Shown: piece by piece, positions 53,109 to 62,229 of the stretch
Layout: each line of letters opens with the position of its first letter
How positions within the stretch are numbered: position 1 is the first letter of the stretch
Origin: Treponema sp. OMZ 790
GTDB taxonomy: Bacteria; Spirochaetota; Spirochaetia; Treponematales; Treponemataceae
Length of the DNA stretch: 64,000 bases
Assembly (NCBI RefSeq): GCF_024181285.1
Contig: NZ_CP051201.1
Location: 1,860,001-1,924,000 of the forward strand
Reading direction: 5' to 3'
Translations under genes and position numbers: made by a program
Notes under the pieces: generated by a model
Seen by the model: only the letters and a program-made list of their open reading frames with translations
Databases searched by the model: none
What the model was told of the DNA's origin: nothing

Positions 53109-54158
53109 TTATTTATTTTTCAAAGAATAATAGATACTTACAAAGGCTGTAAGAATCAAGCCTACAACAACAGCTATCATTCCGGCACTTGTTACTCCCT
53201 TGGGAGAAGATGCAAGTCCGAAGTTATGAGCAAAGGCAGCACCGGCTATAAGTCCTACAACGGTAACTGCGGAATCGCTGTTTCCTTCACCCGTCAAGAT
53301 GAGCTGTCTTAAGGGGCAGCCGCCTAAGAGAACGCTTGCCCAGCCGACCAAAATCATTCCGAGGGCATTCCACAAGCCGTCCGTATGAGCTACTGGCTGA
53401 CCTGCAAATGCAGGATTGAATTTTCCTAAGATAAGCGAGCCGATAAATACCGTAACGAGAACTGCAAGGCTTCCCCACAAAAGATGAAAGTCTTTAAGCA
53501 TTATTGCATCTCTAATTCCGCCTACCGTACACATTCTGCTTTTTTGAGCAAGACCGCCTACAACAAGGCCTATCGCCAATGCCAAGAAAATCGGAGCTTT
53601 CATTGAACCGGGACCCTTTTCACTAAAGACAAGAACTGAAGGGAATGCAACCAAAAGCACAAAGAAGACTATCATAAAGATTATAGGAATTACACCTTCC
53701 TGCTTTGACTGATTATAAGCCCTGTTAAGCGAGAAGTTCTTGTTCAAGAAGAAGATGCCGATTAAAATTCCTGCTATAAAGCCGACTAAACCGAAAATCG
53801 CATTTAAATCTCCTGCACCCAAACGCAAAAACATTCTCAAAGGGCAACCCAAGAAAACCAAAGCTCCTATCATTACAAAAAATCCGAGTGTAAATCGTGT
53901 AAAGGCGGCCGAGCCTCCTCTGGGTTTAAATTCTTTTTTTGCGAAGGCCATAAAAAACGCACCGATTACAAGACCGATCACCTCAGGTCTCATGTACTGA
54001 ACCACAGCAGCATTATGCAGTTTTAAGGCTCCGGCAATGTCCCGCAAAAAACATGCAATACAAAAACCCATGTTCCCCGGATTTCCAAACCTAACCAATA
54101 CAAGAGCCGCAATACCGATTACGGCGCCTGTTACAATAACCATGAGATGTTTTTTCAT
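53109..54158 (-). CDS. yedE: YedE-family selenium/sulfur transporter-like membrane protein
   Basis: 349 residues, about ten membrane helices in two halves. Each half has the YeeE/YedE signature: VFLGCPLRMFLRLGAGDLNA and LLGGCPLRQLILTGEGNSDS, with a Cys in each. Known in selenium loci as the putative uptake protein. The ATG at 54158 has AAAGGAG upstream. First gene of the yedE-yedF-DUF3343 operon with its own consensus-like promoter. Confidence 0.9.
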   Translation of the reverse strand: MKKHLMVIVTGAVIGIAALVLVRFGNPGNMGFCIACFLRDIAGALKLHNAAVVQYMRPEVIGLVIGAFFMAFAKKEFKPRGGSAAFTRFTLGFFVMIGALVFLGCPLRMFLRLGAGDLNAIFGLVGFIAGILIGIFFLNKNFSLNRAYNQSKQEGVIPIIFMIVFFVLLVAFPSVLVFSEKGPGSMKAPIFLALAIGLVVGGLAQKSRMCTVGGIRDAIMLKDFHLLWGSLAVLVTVFIGSLILGKFNPAFAGQPVAHTDGLWNALGMILVGWASVLLGGCPLRQLILTGEGNSDSAVTVVGLIAGAAFAHNFGLASSPKGVTSAGMIAVVVGLILTAFVSIYYSLKNK

Positions 54159-54225
54159 AAACACTCCTTTTAAATTTAATTAAGTTGAAAAATAGAATTT
54201 TCAAATAAAAAAACTATCCGGAGAC

Positions 54226-54254
54226 ACTTTAGCAAAAAGAAAACAAAATGTCAA
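54226..54254 (-). promoter_or_regulatory. Promoter of the yedE operon
   Basis: TTGACA (54249-54254), 17-base spacer, TAAAGT (54226-54231), followed by a leader of about 60 bases with a TTGAAAAT/ATTTTTCAA-type hairpin. Confidence 0.6.
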
Positions 54255-54282
54255 TATATTAAAAAAAATGAAGATTTATTAT

Positions 54283-55596
54283 TTAATTTAAAAAAGCTGC
54301 AAGAGCCGTACCTAAGGTAACAGCCTCATCATTCGTTTTAAGAACAAAGTAGATGCCTTTTTTTTCACTTAAAAAGGTCTTTAAACTCTTAAAAATTCTT
54401 TCTTTAATCAAAAATCCTTTTAAAAACATAGAACCGTCGGCACTTATGCAGATAGGTTTATCAGGCGATTTACCTTTGCCTGTTTTTATACAAGCTGCAG
54501 CAATCACTGCCGCAGAAAGCCTTCCGGCTCTCTCAAAAAAACTTTTGCATATCGAATAAATTTTTACATAATCTTCCGAAACGGAATGAGCTTCGATTAT
54601 ACCCGAAAAAATATTTTTATCGTGATTTTGTTCTTTTAAAAATAATGAGATTTCTTCACTTGAAAAATTACGCGAATTTAAAAGCATCTTGTTTGCCCGC
54701 GGCGAAAAAATTCCCTCGGCGGCTCCAGCCCGCAACGCTATGGAGCAAAGCTCTCCCAGATAGCGCCCCGAACACATTCGTTCCAAAAAATACTCATTCT
54801 TTAAATTTGAATTTTCAGATAAAATTTTATCGAACTTGCTTTGCGGAATCTTATTGCTCTTTCCCGATTCGCATACGATTATCTGAGGCTTATCATAGAA
54901 TTCGGTACTTTTGAGTTTTTCTATTTTTCCGTATTCGATATATGCAGAGTTTAAACCTGTACCTAAAACAAAACCTATGTGGGAATCAAAATTTTGCTCA
55001 TTGGTTTCAGAGAATATTCCCGATTGAAGAACTGCAGCCGTATCGTTCACCATGATAACTTTTTTTACTCTTTTCCAAGCCTTCCTCGAAAGGGACTGCA
55101 AAAGCACTTCGTTTATTTTGCAGTCCCTTATGTGCGGCAGCTTTATCTCTTTTGAAAGCTTAATTGCCTGCCCTCCCCCATCAGGGAAAATTTTTACGGC
55201 ATAGGAAAAGCAAAAGGAAATTACTTCAGCTTCATCTTTTAAAGGCTCTAAGTATTCTGCAATGCTGTCAAAAAATTCTTCATTGGACATTTCCCTGTCA
55301 AGGGCAGGCATAGGATGCTTGAAAAAAGAAAGAATCTCAGGAATTCCTTTCTTATCAAAGTACACAAGACCTGCTCTAAAATTGGTTCCTCCTGCATCGA
55401 TGATTATCACCTTGCTGTCCTTGGGAATACTGTCGGGAAGATTTTTCCATAAGGGAATCATGTCCATGGAAGAAACGGATTCGGCTTCATTTTCCAATCC
55501 TTTTTCCATATCTTCCAAAAGGATTAAAGAAACAGACTCAACATCTATTTTATAATCAAAGCCGTTCCGTTTAAAAAAATCATCTATCTCTTTCAT
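54283..55596 (-). CDS. Hexokinase
   Basis: 437 residues, eukaryote-like hexokinase of the type kept in treponemes. Phosphate loop [13 protein letters not shown] at about 65-77, [10 protein letters not shown] (sugar site) near 125, [11 protein letters not shown] near 180 with the catalytic Asp, [13 protein letters not shown] near 205. Phosphorylates glucose for glycolysis. Overlaps the metK stop by 4 bases (ATGA), so it depends on metK translation. Confidence 0.93.
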   Translation of the reverse strand: MKEIDDFFKRNGFDYKIDVESVSLILLEDMEKGLENEAESVSSMDMIPLWKNLPDSIPKDSKVIIIDAGGTNFRAGLVYFDKKGIPEILSFFKHPMPALDREMSNEEFFDSIAEYLEPLKDEAEVISFCFSYAVKIFPDGGGQAIKLSKEIKLPHIRDCKINEVLLQSLSRKAWKRVKKVIMVNDTAAVLQSGIFSETNEQNFDSHIGFVLGTGLNSAYIEYGKIEKLKSTEFYDKPQIIVCESGKSNKIPQSKFDKILSENSNLKNEYFLERMCSGRYLGELCSIALRAGAAEGIFSPRANKMLLNSRNFSSEEISLFLKEQNHDKNIFSGIIEAHSVSEDYVKIYSICKSFFERAGRLSAAVIAAACIKTGKGKSPDKPICISADGSMFLKGFLIKERIFKSLKTFLSEKKGIYFVLKTNDEAVTLGTALAAFLN

Positions 55597-56762
55597 TTAA
55601 TTGCTTTCTTTAAGGCTTCTGTCTTATCGGTTTTTTCCCATGAAAATTCGGGACGTCCGAAGTGACCGTAAGCAGCCGTTTCTTTATAAATAGGGCGCTT
55701 TAAATCCAAGGTTTTGATAATACCTGCAGGAGACATATCAAAAACCTCTTTTATTGCCTTCTCTATTTTTTCTTCAGGAACTTCACCCGTACCGAAGGTA
55801 TCAACTCTGACGGCAACAGGGAAAGGAACGCCTATTGCATATGCCAACTGAACTTCACAGCGTCGAGCAAGATCGGCGGCTACTACATTTTTTGCAATGT
55901 ATCGGGCCATGTAGGCAGCAGAGCGGTCAACCTTTGACGGGTCTTTACCCGAAAAAGCGCCTCCGCCGTGTCTTCCCATTCCGCCGTAGGTATCTACAAT
56001 TATTTTTCTTCCGGTAAGCCCCGTATCTCCGAAAGGACCTCCTATAACAAAGCGGCCTGTAGGATTTATAAAGAACTTGGTATCATCAGCCAAAAGTCCG
56101 GTCGGCTCCAAAACAGGTTTAATTACCTGATTGATTAGGCTGTTCTTTAATTCGTCGTATTGAACATCGGGATAGTGCTGATGAGAAAGAACTACCGTAT
56201 CTATCTTGATAGGCTTAAAGCCTTCATACTTCACGGTAATCTGAGTTTTTGAATCGGGCCTCAGCCAAGGAATAACCTTTTCTTTTCTGAGCTTTGCAGC
56301 ATATCGCAACACGGAATGAGAAAACATAATGGGAGCCGGCATAAGTTCAGGTGTTTCTTTACATGCAAAACCGAACATCATTCCCTGATCTCCGGCGCCC
56401 TGCTGCCCCTTATATTCATCGAGACCCTCACCGTCTACACCTTGAGAAATGTCCGGAGATTGAGCATGAATCATATTCATAACGGCCATGGAATGGCAGT
56501 CTAAACCGAAATCGGTATTTGTATAACCTATTTCTTCAGCAATAGTACGCGCAATACTTTGTATATCTACATAGGTATTGGTGGTTATCTCTCCGCCTAC
56601 GAGCACCAAGGCTGTAGAAGCAAAAGTTTCACAGGCCACATGACTTTCAGGGTCATCTTTTAAGCATGCATCTAAAACGGCATCCGAAATTTGATCACAG
56701 AGTTTATCGGGATGCCCTTCACTTACCGACTCTGATGTAAAATAACTTATATCGTTTTTCAT
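55593..56762 (-). CDS. metK: S-adenosylmethionine synthetase
   Basis: 389 residues. Makes SAM from methionine and ATP. N-terminal [20 protein letters not shown] with the catalytic His, [12 protein letters not shown] near 116-127 and [16 protein letters not shown] near 262-277. Complete and of normal length. The GAGG ribosome site is inside a 9-bp hairpin right upstream of the ATG. Co-transcribed with hexokinase. Confidence 0.98.
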   Translation of the reverse strand: MKNDISYFTSESVSEGHPDKLCDQISDAVLDACLKDDPESHVACETFASTALVLVGGEITTNTYVDIQSIARTIAEEIGYTNTDFGLDCHSMAVMNMIHAQSPDISQGVDGEGLDEYKGQQGAGDQGMMFGFACKETPELMPAPIMFSHSVLRYAAKLRKEKVIPWLRPDSKTQITVKYEGFKPIKIDTVVLSHQHYPDVQYDELKNSLINQVIKPVLEPTGLLADDTKFFINPTGRFVIGGPFGDTGLTGRKIIVDTYGGMGRHGGGAFSGKDPSKVDRSAAYMARYIAKNVVAADLARRCEVQLAYAIGVPFPVAVRVDTFGTGEVPEEKIEKAIKEVFDMSPAGIIKTLDLKRPIYKETAAYGHFGRPEFSWEKTDKTEALKKAIK

Positions 56763-56763
56763 A

Positions 56764-56797
56764 TTAACCTCATCATTTAATAATATTTTGAGGTTAA
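56764..56797 (-). promoter_or_regulatory. Hairpin sequestering the metK ribosome binding site
   Basis: TTAACCTCA and TGAGGTTAA (56764-56772 and 56789-56797) pair around a 16-base loop, burying the GAGG at 56768-56771. The 5' arm is close to the predicted transcription start. Confidence 0.65.
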
Positions 56798-56798
56798 C

Positions 56799-56828
56799 AG
56801 TATATCACAAAATTCGGTAAGTTTTCAA
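56799..56828 (-). promoter_or_regulatory. Promoter of metK
   Basis: TTGAAA (56823-56828), 18-base spacer, TATACT (56799-56804). Predicted start near 56792, so the leader would be only about 30 bases. Confidence 0.6.
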
Positions 56829-56850
56829 GCTATAGGAAAATATCAAAAGT

Positions 56851-57756
56851 TCATTTTATTCTATTCTTTAAAAATGAAAGCTTTGTTTCCGAAATTATTA
56901 TCGCTATAAAAATTAAGATAAAACCGAAGACCGAATAGACGTCAAGGCTTTCACCCTTAAATATAACCGAAAAGATAATTCCAAAAATTGATTCAAGACC
57001 CAAAATAATGGCAGCACTTGAAGCATCCGTGTGCTTTTGTCCTATATTCTGCAAAAGCAGAGCCAATCCGGTACAAATTGCAGCAAGGTAAAGCACCGAA
57101 CCGATGGATGAATAAGACCAAACTATTGCACTGTTATCTTCGAAGATAAGAGTTACAAGCCATGAAAGTATTGCAGCAGCTCCGAACTGGATAATTGTCA
57201 TAAGAATAGGATCCTTTCTCTTGCTTAATCGTGTAATACTTATAATGTGGCTTGCAAAAAGAAGACCGCTTAAAAGAGCATAGAAGTCGCCGAGGGTTAT
57301 TCCTACTCCTGAGGAAAGAACCAAATCTTTAAATGATACAAAACCTATTCCCAAAATACACAAAACAGCTGCCGAAGCGTTATACCTATCCGGCCGAACC
57401 TTATTTACAATCCAGCCTAAAAAGGGCACTATAACACAATAAGAAGCCGATAGAAATGCACTTCGCCCCGGAAGTCCGCCTGCGGTTGTAACACCGAAAG
57501 TTTGGCTTGAATAAGCAATAAACAGAAAAAAGCCTACAATTCCGCCGTTTATAAGATAATCTTTGTCTATGAGTTTTAATTTTTTATAAAACACAAGACA
57601 GAGTAAAAGACATGCAATGGAAAATCTCAAACCCAATAAAAAATTAGGTTTAAAAAAATCGGTAGTTTCACTTACAACAACAAGAGAGCTGCCCCATACT
57701 ATTGCAACAATTAAAAGGGCTAAACGCGATAAAACATTAATCTTGGTATTAGTCAA
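56851..57756 (-). CDS. EamA/DMT-family transporter
   Basis: 301 residues, ten membrane helices in two EamA repeats (ALLIVAIVWGSSLVVVSE first; GLESIFGIIFSVIFKGESLD in the second). Likely exports a metabolite; substrate unknown. The start is TTG at 57756 with AAAGGA 8 bases upstream, and it overlaps the TGA of a small upstream reading frame. Confidence 0.9.
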   Translation of the reverse strand: MTNTKINVLSRLALLIVAIVWGSSLVVVSETTDFFKPNFLLGLRFSIACLLLCLVFYKKLKLIDKDYLINGGIVGFFLFIAYSSQTFGVTTAGGLPGRSAFLSASYCVIVPFLGWIVNKVRPDRYNASAAVLCILGIGFVSFKDLVLSSGVGITLGDFYALLSGLLFASHIISITRLSKRKDPILMTIIQFGAAAILSWLVTLIFEDNSAIVWSYSSIGSVLYLAAICTGLALLLQNIGQKHTDASSAAIILGLESIFGIIFSVIFKGESLDVYSVFGFILIFIAIIISETKLSFLKNRIK

Positions 57757-57902
57757 AATAAAATCCTTTGCATCGTCAGTAAAACGGCAAATGCAAATGC
57801 CTCAAAAAGTTCCGGAACGAGCTTTCCTTTTTGAAAATATAGATATTCGAGGCCGTCATTATACCTAAAAACAAAAAAAAAGACAAGCCGAAGCTCAATC
57901 AA
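57753..57902 (-). CDS. Possible small ORF coupled to the EamA gene
   Basis: 49 codons from a TTG, ending FEAFAFAVLLTMQRILF with the TGA overlapping the EamA TTG start. The C-terminal part reads like a real protein, but there is no ribosome site at the TTG and a promoter lies inside the frame, so it may be a gene remnant. Confidence 0.28.
   Translation of the reverse strand: MIELRLVFFFVFRYNDGLEYLYFQKGKLVPELFEAFAFAVLLTMQRILF
57858..57886 (-). promoter_or_regulatory. Promoter of the EamA gene
   Basis: TTGTCT (57881-57886), 17-base T-rich spacer, TATAAT (57858-57863); about 95 bases of leader before the TTG. Confidence 0.5.
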
Positions 57903-57929
57903 TTCCGAATTAAATGTATCATAGTTTTA

Positions 57930-58133
57930 TCATTTAAATTTACTCTTGATATATTTAAACTTAAAATTAAAACGTTTTATCCTATATAAAAATTTTTTAG
58001 GATGTTTTTTTAACTCCTTCAGAAATAACTCGGCTCTCTTTTCTATAAAAATCTGCTCGGGACTTTTATTTTCACATAAACTTTCATCACCAATAGTTTT
58101 AAATTCCGGCTTAAATTCAAATTTACTATTCAT
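57930..58133 (-). CDS. Small basic protein
   Basis: 67 residues, very rich in Lys and Phe, with FLKELKKHPKKFLYRIKRFN in the C-terminal half. AGGAGA precedes the ATG at a good distance. No membrane helix; it may bind nucleic acid or membranes. No family recognised. Confidence 0.55.
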   Translation of the reverse strand: MNSKFEFKPEFKTIGDESLCENKSPEQIFIEKRAELFLKELKKHPKKFLYRIKRFNFKFKYIKSKFK

Positions 58134-58300
58134 ATGTCTCCTACAATTCTTGTATTATGTACACAATAGAAGCTTGAAGATTTTGCATCATTACTTGGCA
58201 GGAAGGCTTTGAGGTACAAACTTAAATACACTTAGTTTTAATATTTAAAATTATCGGCATAAAAAAATATTTGTTTAGTTTTTTGCGGAAAAAAAGTATT

Positions 58301-58687
58301 CTATTCAAAAATAGATCTTAGTTTAGGTGAATCAAATTCTTGAATTTCAAAACGGTAATCTTCCGGCCCCTTAAAGAAAAAAGATGACATTGGAATATCT
58401 TTCACTTTAGAAATTGGAGTTAAATCCTTTAAACTCAGTTTTGAAAATTGAGAATGAATTTCTTCAATATTGTCTACCGTAATGCTTATAAGTATGCCGG
58501 TATTTTGAACCGCTTTATCTTTTCTTTCTACAACACCGATAAAGGCTTTTCCGCTTATCTTCCAAACAGCAGCCCATCCTTCATCCATTACCTTTGTAAG
58601 CCCTAAAACTTCATCAAAAAAGAGTCCTGCTTCATGCATATTTTTTACATCCAAAAAAACTATCTGCGAAAGCGGTTTTAAATTCAT
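58301..58687 (-). CDS. Glyoxalase/bleomycin resistance (VOC) family protein
   Basis: 128 residues with the paired beta-alpha-beta-beta-beta folds of the VOC superfamily: IVFLDVKNMHEAGLFFDEVLG, then ILISITVDNIEEIHSQF and the C-terminal KGPEDYRFEIQEF with the metal-position Glu. The N-terminal metal ligand is not obvious. AGGAGG site. Function beyond the fold is unknown. Confidence 0.82.
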   Translation of the reverse strand: MNLKPLSQIVFLDVKNMHEAGLFFDEVLGLTKVMDEGWAAVWKISGKAFIGVVERKDKAVQNTGILISITVDNIEEIHSQFSKLSLKDLTPISKVKDIPMSSFFFKGPEDYRFEIQEFDSPKLRSIFE

Positions 58688-58883
58688 AAATTTCCTCCTA
58701 AAACTAGGTATACCCCAAAGAATCTAATTCGTCAAGCAATACCCCCTAATCAGGGCAATCGCATCATGAGGGTAAATAAAATAGCAAAAAAATAGGCTGT
58801 GAATACTCCTCTTGCCTTTTTACCGATAATTTATTATTCTTGAAGATAAAGATTATATCATATTAATACTAAATTTTTTAATA

Positions 58884-58916
58884 CCCCTTTGCGCTCTTTG
58901 CGTGCTCTGCGGTTTA
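58884..58916. repeat. Interspersed CTTTGCG-type repeat, copy 2
   Basis: Nearly matches 49454-49486, with about five differences over 33 bases. It ends just before the htpG ribosome site. Confidence 0.6.
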
Positions 58917-58930
58917 TTTTGGAGGTTGTT

Positions 58931-60853
58931 ATGGCACAGTACAAGTTTGAAACTGAAGTGAACCAGCTTTTGTCGCTCATCATTCATTCGCTTTATTCAA
59001 ACAAGGAAATCTTTTTGAGGGAGCTTGTTTCCAACTCTTCGGATGCATTGGACAAGTTAAAGTATTTAACCCTTTCCGATGAGGCTTATAAGCAGATTAA
59101 ATTCGATCCCAGAATCGATATCTGTTTTGACGATACGGCTAATACGCTCACCGTGCGGGATACCGGCTTGGGTATGAACGAGGAAGATCTAAAAAATAAT
59201 TTGGGAACGATAGCAAGATCCGGAACAAAGGCTTTTTTAGATCAGCTTGCCGCAGCCGATAAAAAAGATTCCAACCTTATCGGTCAGTTCGGTGTAGGTT
59301 TTTATTCGGCCTTTATGGCTGCCTCTACCATCGACGTTATTTCCAAAAAGGCCGGAGAAAGCGATGTTTGGAAATGGACCTCTGACGGAAAGGGTGCCTA
59401 CGACTTGGAAAAGGCCGACGATACTGCCTTCCCCATAATAGACGATGTGCCCGAGGGAGCAAACGGAACCTGCGTTATACTTCACCTAAACAATGAGGAC
59501 TCGGAGTATGCTACCCGCTGGCGTATCGAAGAAATAATTAAAACCTATTCCGATCACATTGCCTTCCCCATCTATCTTCACTTTACGGAAAAACAATATG
59601 ACGATAAGGGAAAGGTAAAGTCCGAAGCCTTTAAAACGGAGCAGATAAACGATGCAGGCGCCCTTTGGCAAAAGCCTAAGTCGGAATTAAAAGAAGAGGA
59701 TTATTTTAACTTTTATAAATCCCTTTCGCACGACTCCCAAGAGCCCCTCCTCTATGTTCACACAAAGGCGGAAGGAACTCAAGAATACACAACCCTTTTT
59801 TATATTCCGTCAAAGGCTCCATTCGACATGTTCCATGCAGACTATAAGCCGGGAGTTAAGCTCTTTGTAAAGAGAGTCTTTATTACCGATGACGAAAAAG
59901 AACTTCTGCCAACATACCTCCGCTTTATACGCGGCGTTATCGACAGCGAGGACTTGCCCTTAAACGTAAGCCGCGAAATTTTACAGCAAAATAGAATTCT
60001 TTCAAGCATTAAAAATGCTTCGGTAAAAAAACTTTTAGGAGAGTTTAAAAAGCTCGCCGAAAACGACAAAGAAAAATACAATAAATTCATAGCCGAATTT
60101 AACCGTCCTTTGAAGGAAGGCTTGTACGGCGACTATGAGCACAGGGAAGAACTCGCCGATCTCGTACGCTTTAAGACAACCTCGCCTGAAGTAAAAGAAG
60201 ATGAGTGGACAAGTTTTGCCGATTATGTTTCGAGAATGAAGGCCGATCAAAAGGCTATCTACTATATTACCGGCGAAGACGAAAAGACCTTGCGCCAATC
60301 TCCTCATCTTGAAGTTTACAAACAAAAAGGCTTTGAAGTTTTAATCATGCCCGATGAGGTTGACGATATAATTATTCCTTCATTGGGAAAATACAAGGAA
60401 TGGGAATTAAAGGCTGCAAACAGAGCCGGTTCCGATAAGGAGCTTAATACCGAAGAAGAAACCAAGGAAGCCGAGAAGAAAGAAAAGGACTTTAAGCCCG
60501 TTCTCGAAAAGATTCAAGAAGTGCTTGGCGACAAGGTAAAAGAGGTGCGCTTTTCAAAACGCCTTTCCGATTCTCCTTCATGTATAGTTGTGGATGAAAG
60601 CGATCCCAGCCTCCAGATGGAAAGAATGATGAGGGCTATGGGACAGTTTAACACAAACGCCGTTAAGCCGATATTGGAAGTAAATGCGGATCATCCTTTG
60701 GTTCAAAAATTAAAAGATTCCGAGGACAAAGAATTTGTAGAAGATATGTCCAACCTGCTTTTGGAACAAGCCCTCTTAGTCGAAAGCGGAGAGCTAAAAG
60801 CCCCGGTCGACTTTGTAAAGAGGCTTAACAGGCTGATGACAAACTTAAAATAG
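58931..60853 (+). CDS. htpG: Chaperone HtpG (Hsp90)
   Basis: 640 residues from the ATG at 58931, which has GGAGG 5 bases upstream and gives MAQYKFETEVNQLL; the earlier in-frame start has no support. N-terminal ATP domain: FLRELVSNSSDALDKL, VRDTGLGMNEEDL, LGTIARSGT, GQFGVGFYSAFM. The middle domain has PLNVSREILQQN with the catalytic Arg. Followed by a terminator. Confidence 0.98.
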   Translation: MAQYKFETEVNQLLSLIIHSLYSNKEIFLRELVSNSSDALDKLKYLTLSDEAYKQIKFDPRIDICFDDTANTLTVRDTGLGMNEEDLKNNLGTIARSGTKAFLDQLAAADKKDSNLIGQFGVGFYSAFMAASTIDVISKKAGESDVWKWTSDGKGAYDLEKADDTAFPIIDDVPEGANGTCVILHLNNEDSEYATRWRIEEIIKTYSDHIAFPIYLHFTEKQYDDKGKVKSEAFKTEQINDAGALWQKPKSELKEEDYFNFYKSLSHDSQEPLLYVHTKAEGTQEYTTLFYIPSKAPFDMFHADYKPGVKLFVKRVFITDDEKELLPTYLRFIRGVIDSEDLPLNVSREILQQNRILSSIKNASVKKLLGEFKKLAENDKEKYNKFIAEFNRPLKEGLYGDYEHREELADLVRFKTTSPEVKEDEWTSFADYVSRMKADQKAIYYITGEDEKTLRQSPHLEVYKQKGFEVLIMPDEVDDIIIPSLGKYKEWELKAANRAGSDKELNTEEETKEAEKKEKDFKPVLEKIQEVLGDKVKEVRFSKRLSDSPSCIVVDESDPSLQMERMMRAMGQFNTNAVKPILEVNADHPLVQKLKDSEDKEFVEDMSNLLLEQALLVESGELKAPVDFVKRLNRLMTNLK

Positions 60854-60867
60854 ATTTTGAAATAACT

Positions 60868-60902
60868 TAAGGCCTCGCAAACCAGGTTTTTGCAAGGCCT
60901 TA
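60868..60902 (+). terminator. htpG terminator
   Basis: TAAGGCCT and GCAAA pair with TTTGC and AGGCCTTA (one bulge), followed by GCTTTAATTT. Confidence 0.75.
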
Positions 60903-60981
60903 GCTTTAATTTATAAAAGTTTTTATGGGAGGAACGATAAACATTCCAGCTTGAAATACAAGCTTCCATGTTTATCTTCGA

Positions 60982-61088
60982 GTTTTGTGCTGTGCACAAA
61001 ACATCGTTTTATTGTAAGTAGTTTTGTTTTTGCAAAACTACTTGAAAAAACTTTTTTCGCAAATTGATATTTGCTGCAAAAAGTTTTT
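60982..61088. repeat. Three consecutive strong hairpins before the Hpt gene
   Basis: GTTTTGTGC/GCACAAAAC with a 3-base loop (60982-61002), AAGTAGTTTTG/CAAAACTACTT with a 6-base loop (61016-61043), and AAAAACTTTTT plus GCAAA pairing with TTTGC plus AAAAAGTTTTT (61045-61088). The last ends 12 bases before the Hpt ATG. Confidence 0.8.
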
Positions 61089-61100
61089 ATAGGGGAAAAT

Positions 61101-61490
61101 ATGTATTTAGACAGAGCGGCGGCGATGGAGCTTGTAGACGGAGACATGGAAATATACATGAGCTTACTTGAAACCTTCATCGAAGCCTATGAAAAAGATG
61201 CAGCCGAAATAGAGCGTTTAAAACCTCTTTTTGACTCAAATGCTGAGGCCGTTTTAAGCGATGGTGATTTGCGTGAAAATGTACGGAAAACGGCTCACAA
61301 GATAAAGGGAGGCTCTTACACAATCGGTGCAAATATCCTAGGAGATTCCGCAAAAAATATAGAAAAATTTTTAGTTGAACCTTCAAACATTAAAACTCCA
61401 GCAAATATCGAATTGCTCAACGGCTTTCTTGCAAAGTTTAAAGAAAATTATTTTAATACCTTAAAAGAAATAAAAACGGTTATTGCTTAA
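61101..61490 (+). CDS. Hpt (histidine phosphotransfer) domain protein
   Basis: 129 residues, all helical. The phosphorylatable His is in KTAHKIKGGSYTIGA near residue 71, the H-K-I-K-G-G-S motif of Hpt domains. Relays phosphate between receiver domains. AGGGG site before the ATG at 61101. No kinase or response regulator is adjacent. Preceded by three hairpins. 61491-61701 beyond it holds nothing I can identify. Confidence 0.87.
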   Translation: MYLDRAAAMELVDGDMEIYMSLLETFIEAYEKDAAEIERLKPLFDSNAEAVLSDGDLRENVRKTAHKIKGGSYTIGANILGDSAKNIEKFLVEPSNIKTPANIELLNGFLAKFKENYFNTLKEIKTVIA

Positions 61491-61701
61491 AGATTTTAAC
61501 TTTACTCAAATTATTTTTTAAAATTTTACGATTTATTACAAAAAGCTCTGAATCGTTAAACTTCAGTTTAAAAAAAACGGTCTCTTGCCGTTAATCGATT
61601 TGTCATACTATTCTCTCCAACTACAGTTGAAAAGTTTTATAAGATAATGCTTTTTTAAGCGGTTTCTTCTGCTGTTAAACCGGCATATTCCAAGGGACAG
61701 T

Positions 61702-61983
61702 TTATTCTGAATTACATCTCAACCATACATTACAGAACTCACTTTTAGGAATTTCTATTGTTTGCATAACTTCCGTTTCTTCTTCATAATTAAGCTCTTC
61801 AAGAGAAGGATATTTCCCCTCAACTAATCTATCTGAATTGATATAATTAGAATATAGGATATGATTACCATTTTTGAAAATCTCGACCTTCCTTACTTCG
61901 TATCCTTCTTTATCAATTTCAGAAAAAATATACTCCGGTTCATCTGTAAAACTGTGAAGCCAGTGAATTTTGAAATATTTCAT
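61702..61983 (-). CDS. DUF6881-type (immunity-like) protein
   Basis: 93 residues: KYFKIHWLHSFTDEPEYIFS, then YEVRKVEIFKNGNHILYS and PSLEELNYEEE, the layout of DUF6881 proteins, which occur behind Rhs/polymorphic toxin genes. GGAGGA site before the ATG. It lies 18 bases after an Rhs-core remnant, as expected for an immunity gene whose toxin tip has been lost. Confidence 0.75.
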   Translation of the reverse strand: MKYFKIHWLHSFTDEPEYIFSEIDKEGYEVRKVEIFKNGNHILYSNYINSDRLVEGKYPSLEELNYEEETEVMQTIEIPKSEFCNVWLRCNSE

Positions 61984-62001
61984 ATATCTATCCTCCGCAT
62001 T

Positions 62002-62200
62002 TTATTTCACATCGTGAACGTATACATACAAAGTAGGATTGCCACTCGCCTGCCCTATCGGGTCTTGTGATATATAAGCACCTATCTCCTGGCTGTAATA
62101 ACGCTTATAATTATATACTAATTCAGTCTCGGTATCAAGATATTGACCTTGATATAAAAAAACCGTCGATGTTCCGCCAAAGGTGGAAGAAAGAAAGCAG
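62002..62200 (-). pseudogene. Rhs core remnant 1
   Basis: Frame read from the sequence: [20 protein letters not shown], then [16 protein letters not shown] and [12 protein letters not shown] before a stop. This is the conserved end of an Rhs repeat-associated core, including the D-P-I-G junction where toxin tips begin, cut off from any full gene. Confidence 0.8.
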
Positions 62201-62227
62201 AAAAATGCTTCAATTGAAGCGTTTTTT
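62201..62227. terminator. Bidirectional terminator
   Basis: Perfect 14-bp palindrome GCTTCAATTGAAGC inside AAAAA/TTTTTT flanks; it follows the Imm26-like gene. Confidence 0.75.
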
Positions 62228-62229
62228 AA

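Noticed and set aside
56764..56797. Known SAM-III (SMK box) riboswitch upstream of metK
   Set aside because: The leader is far too short and lacks the multi-helix core; only the principle of site masking is shared.
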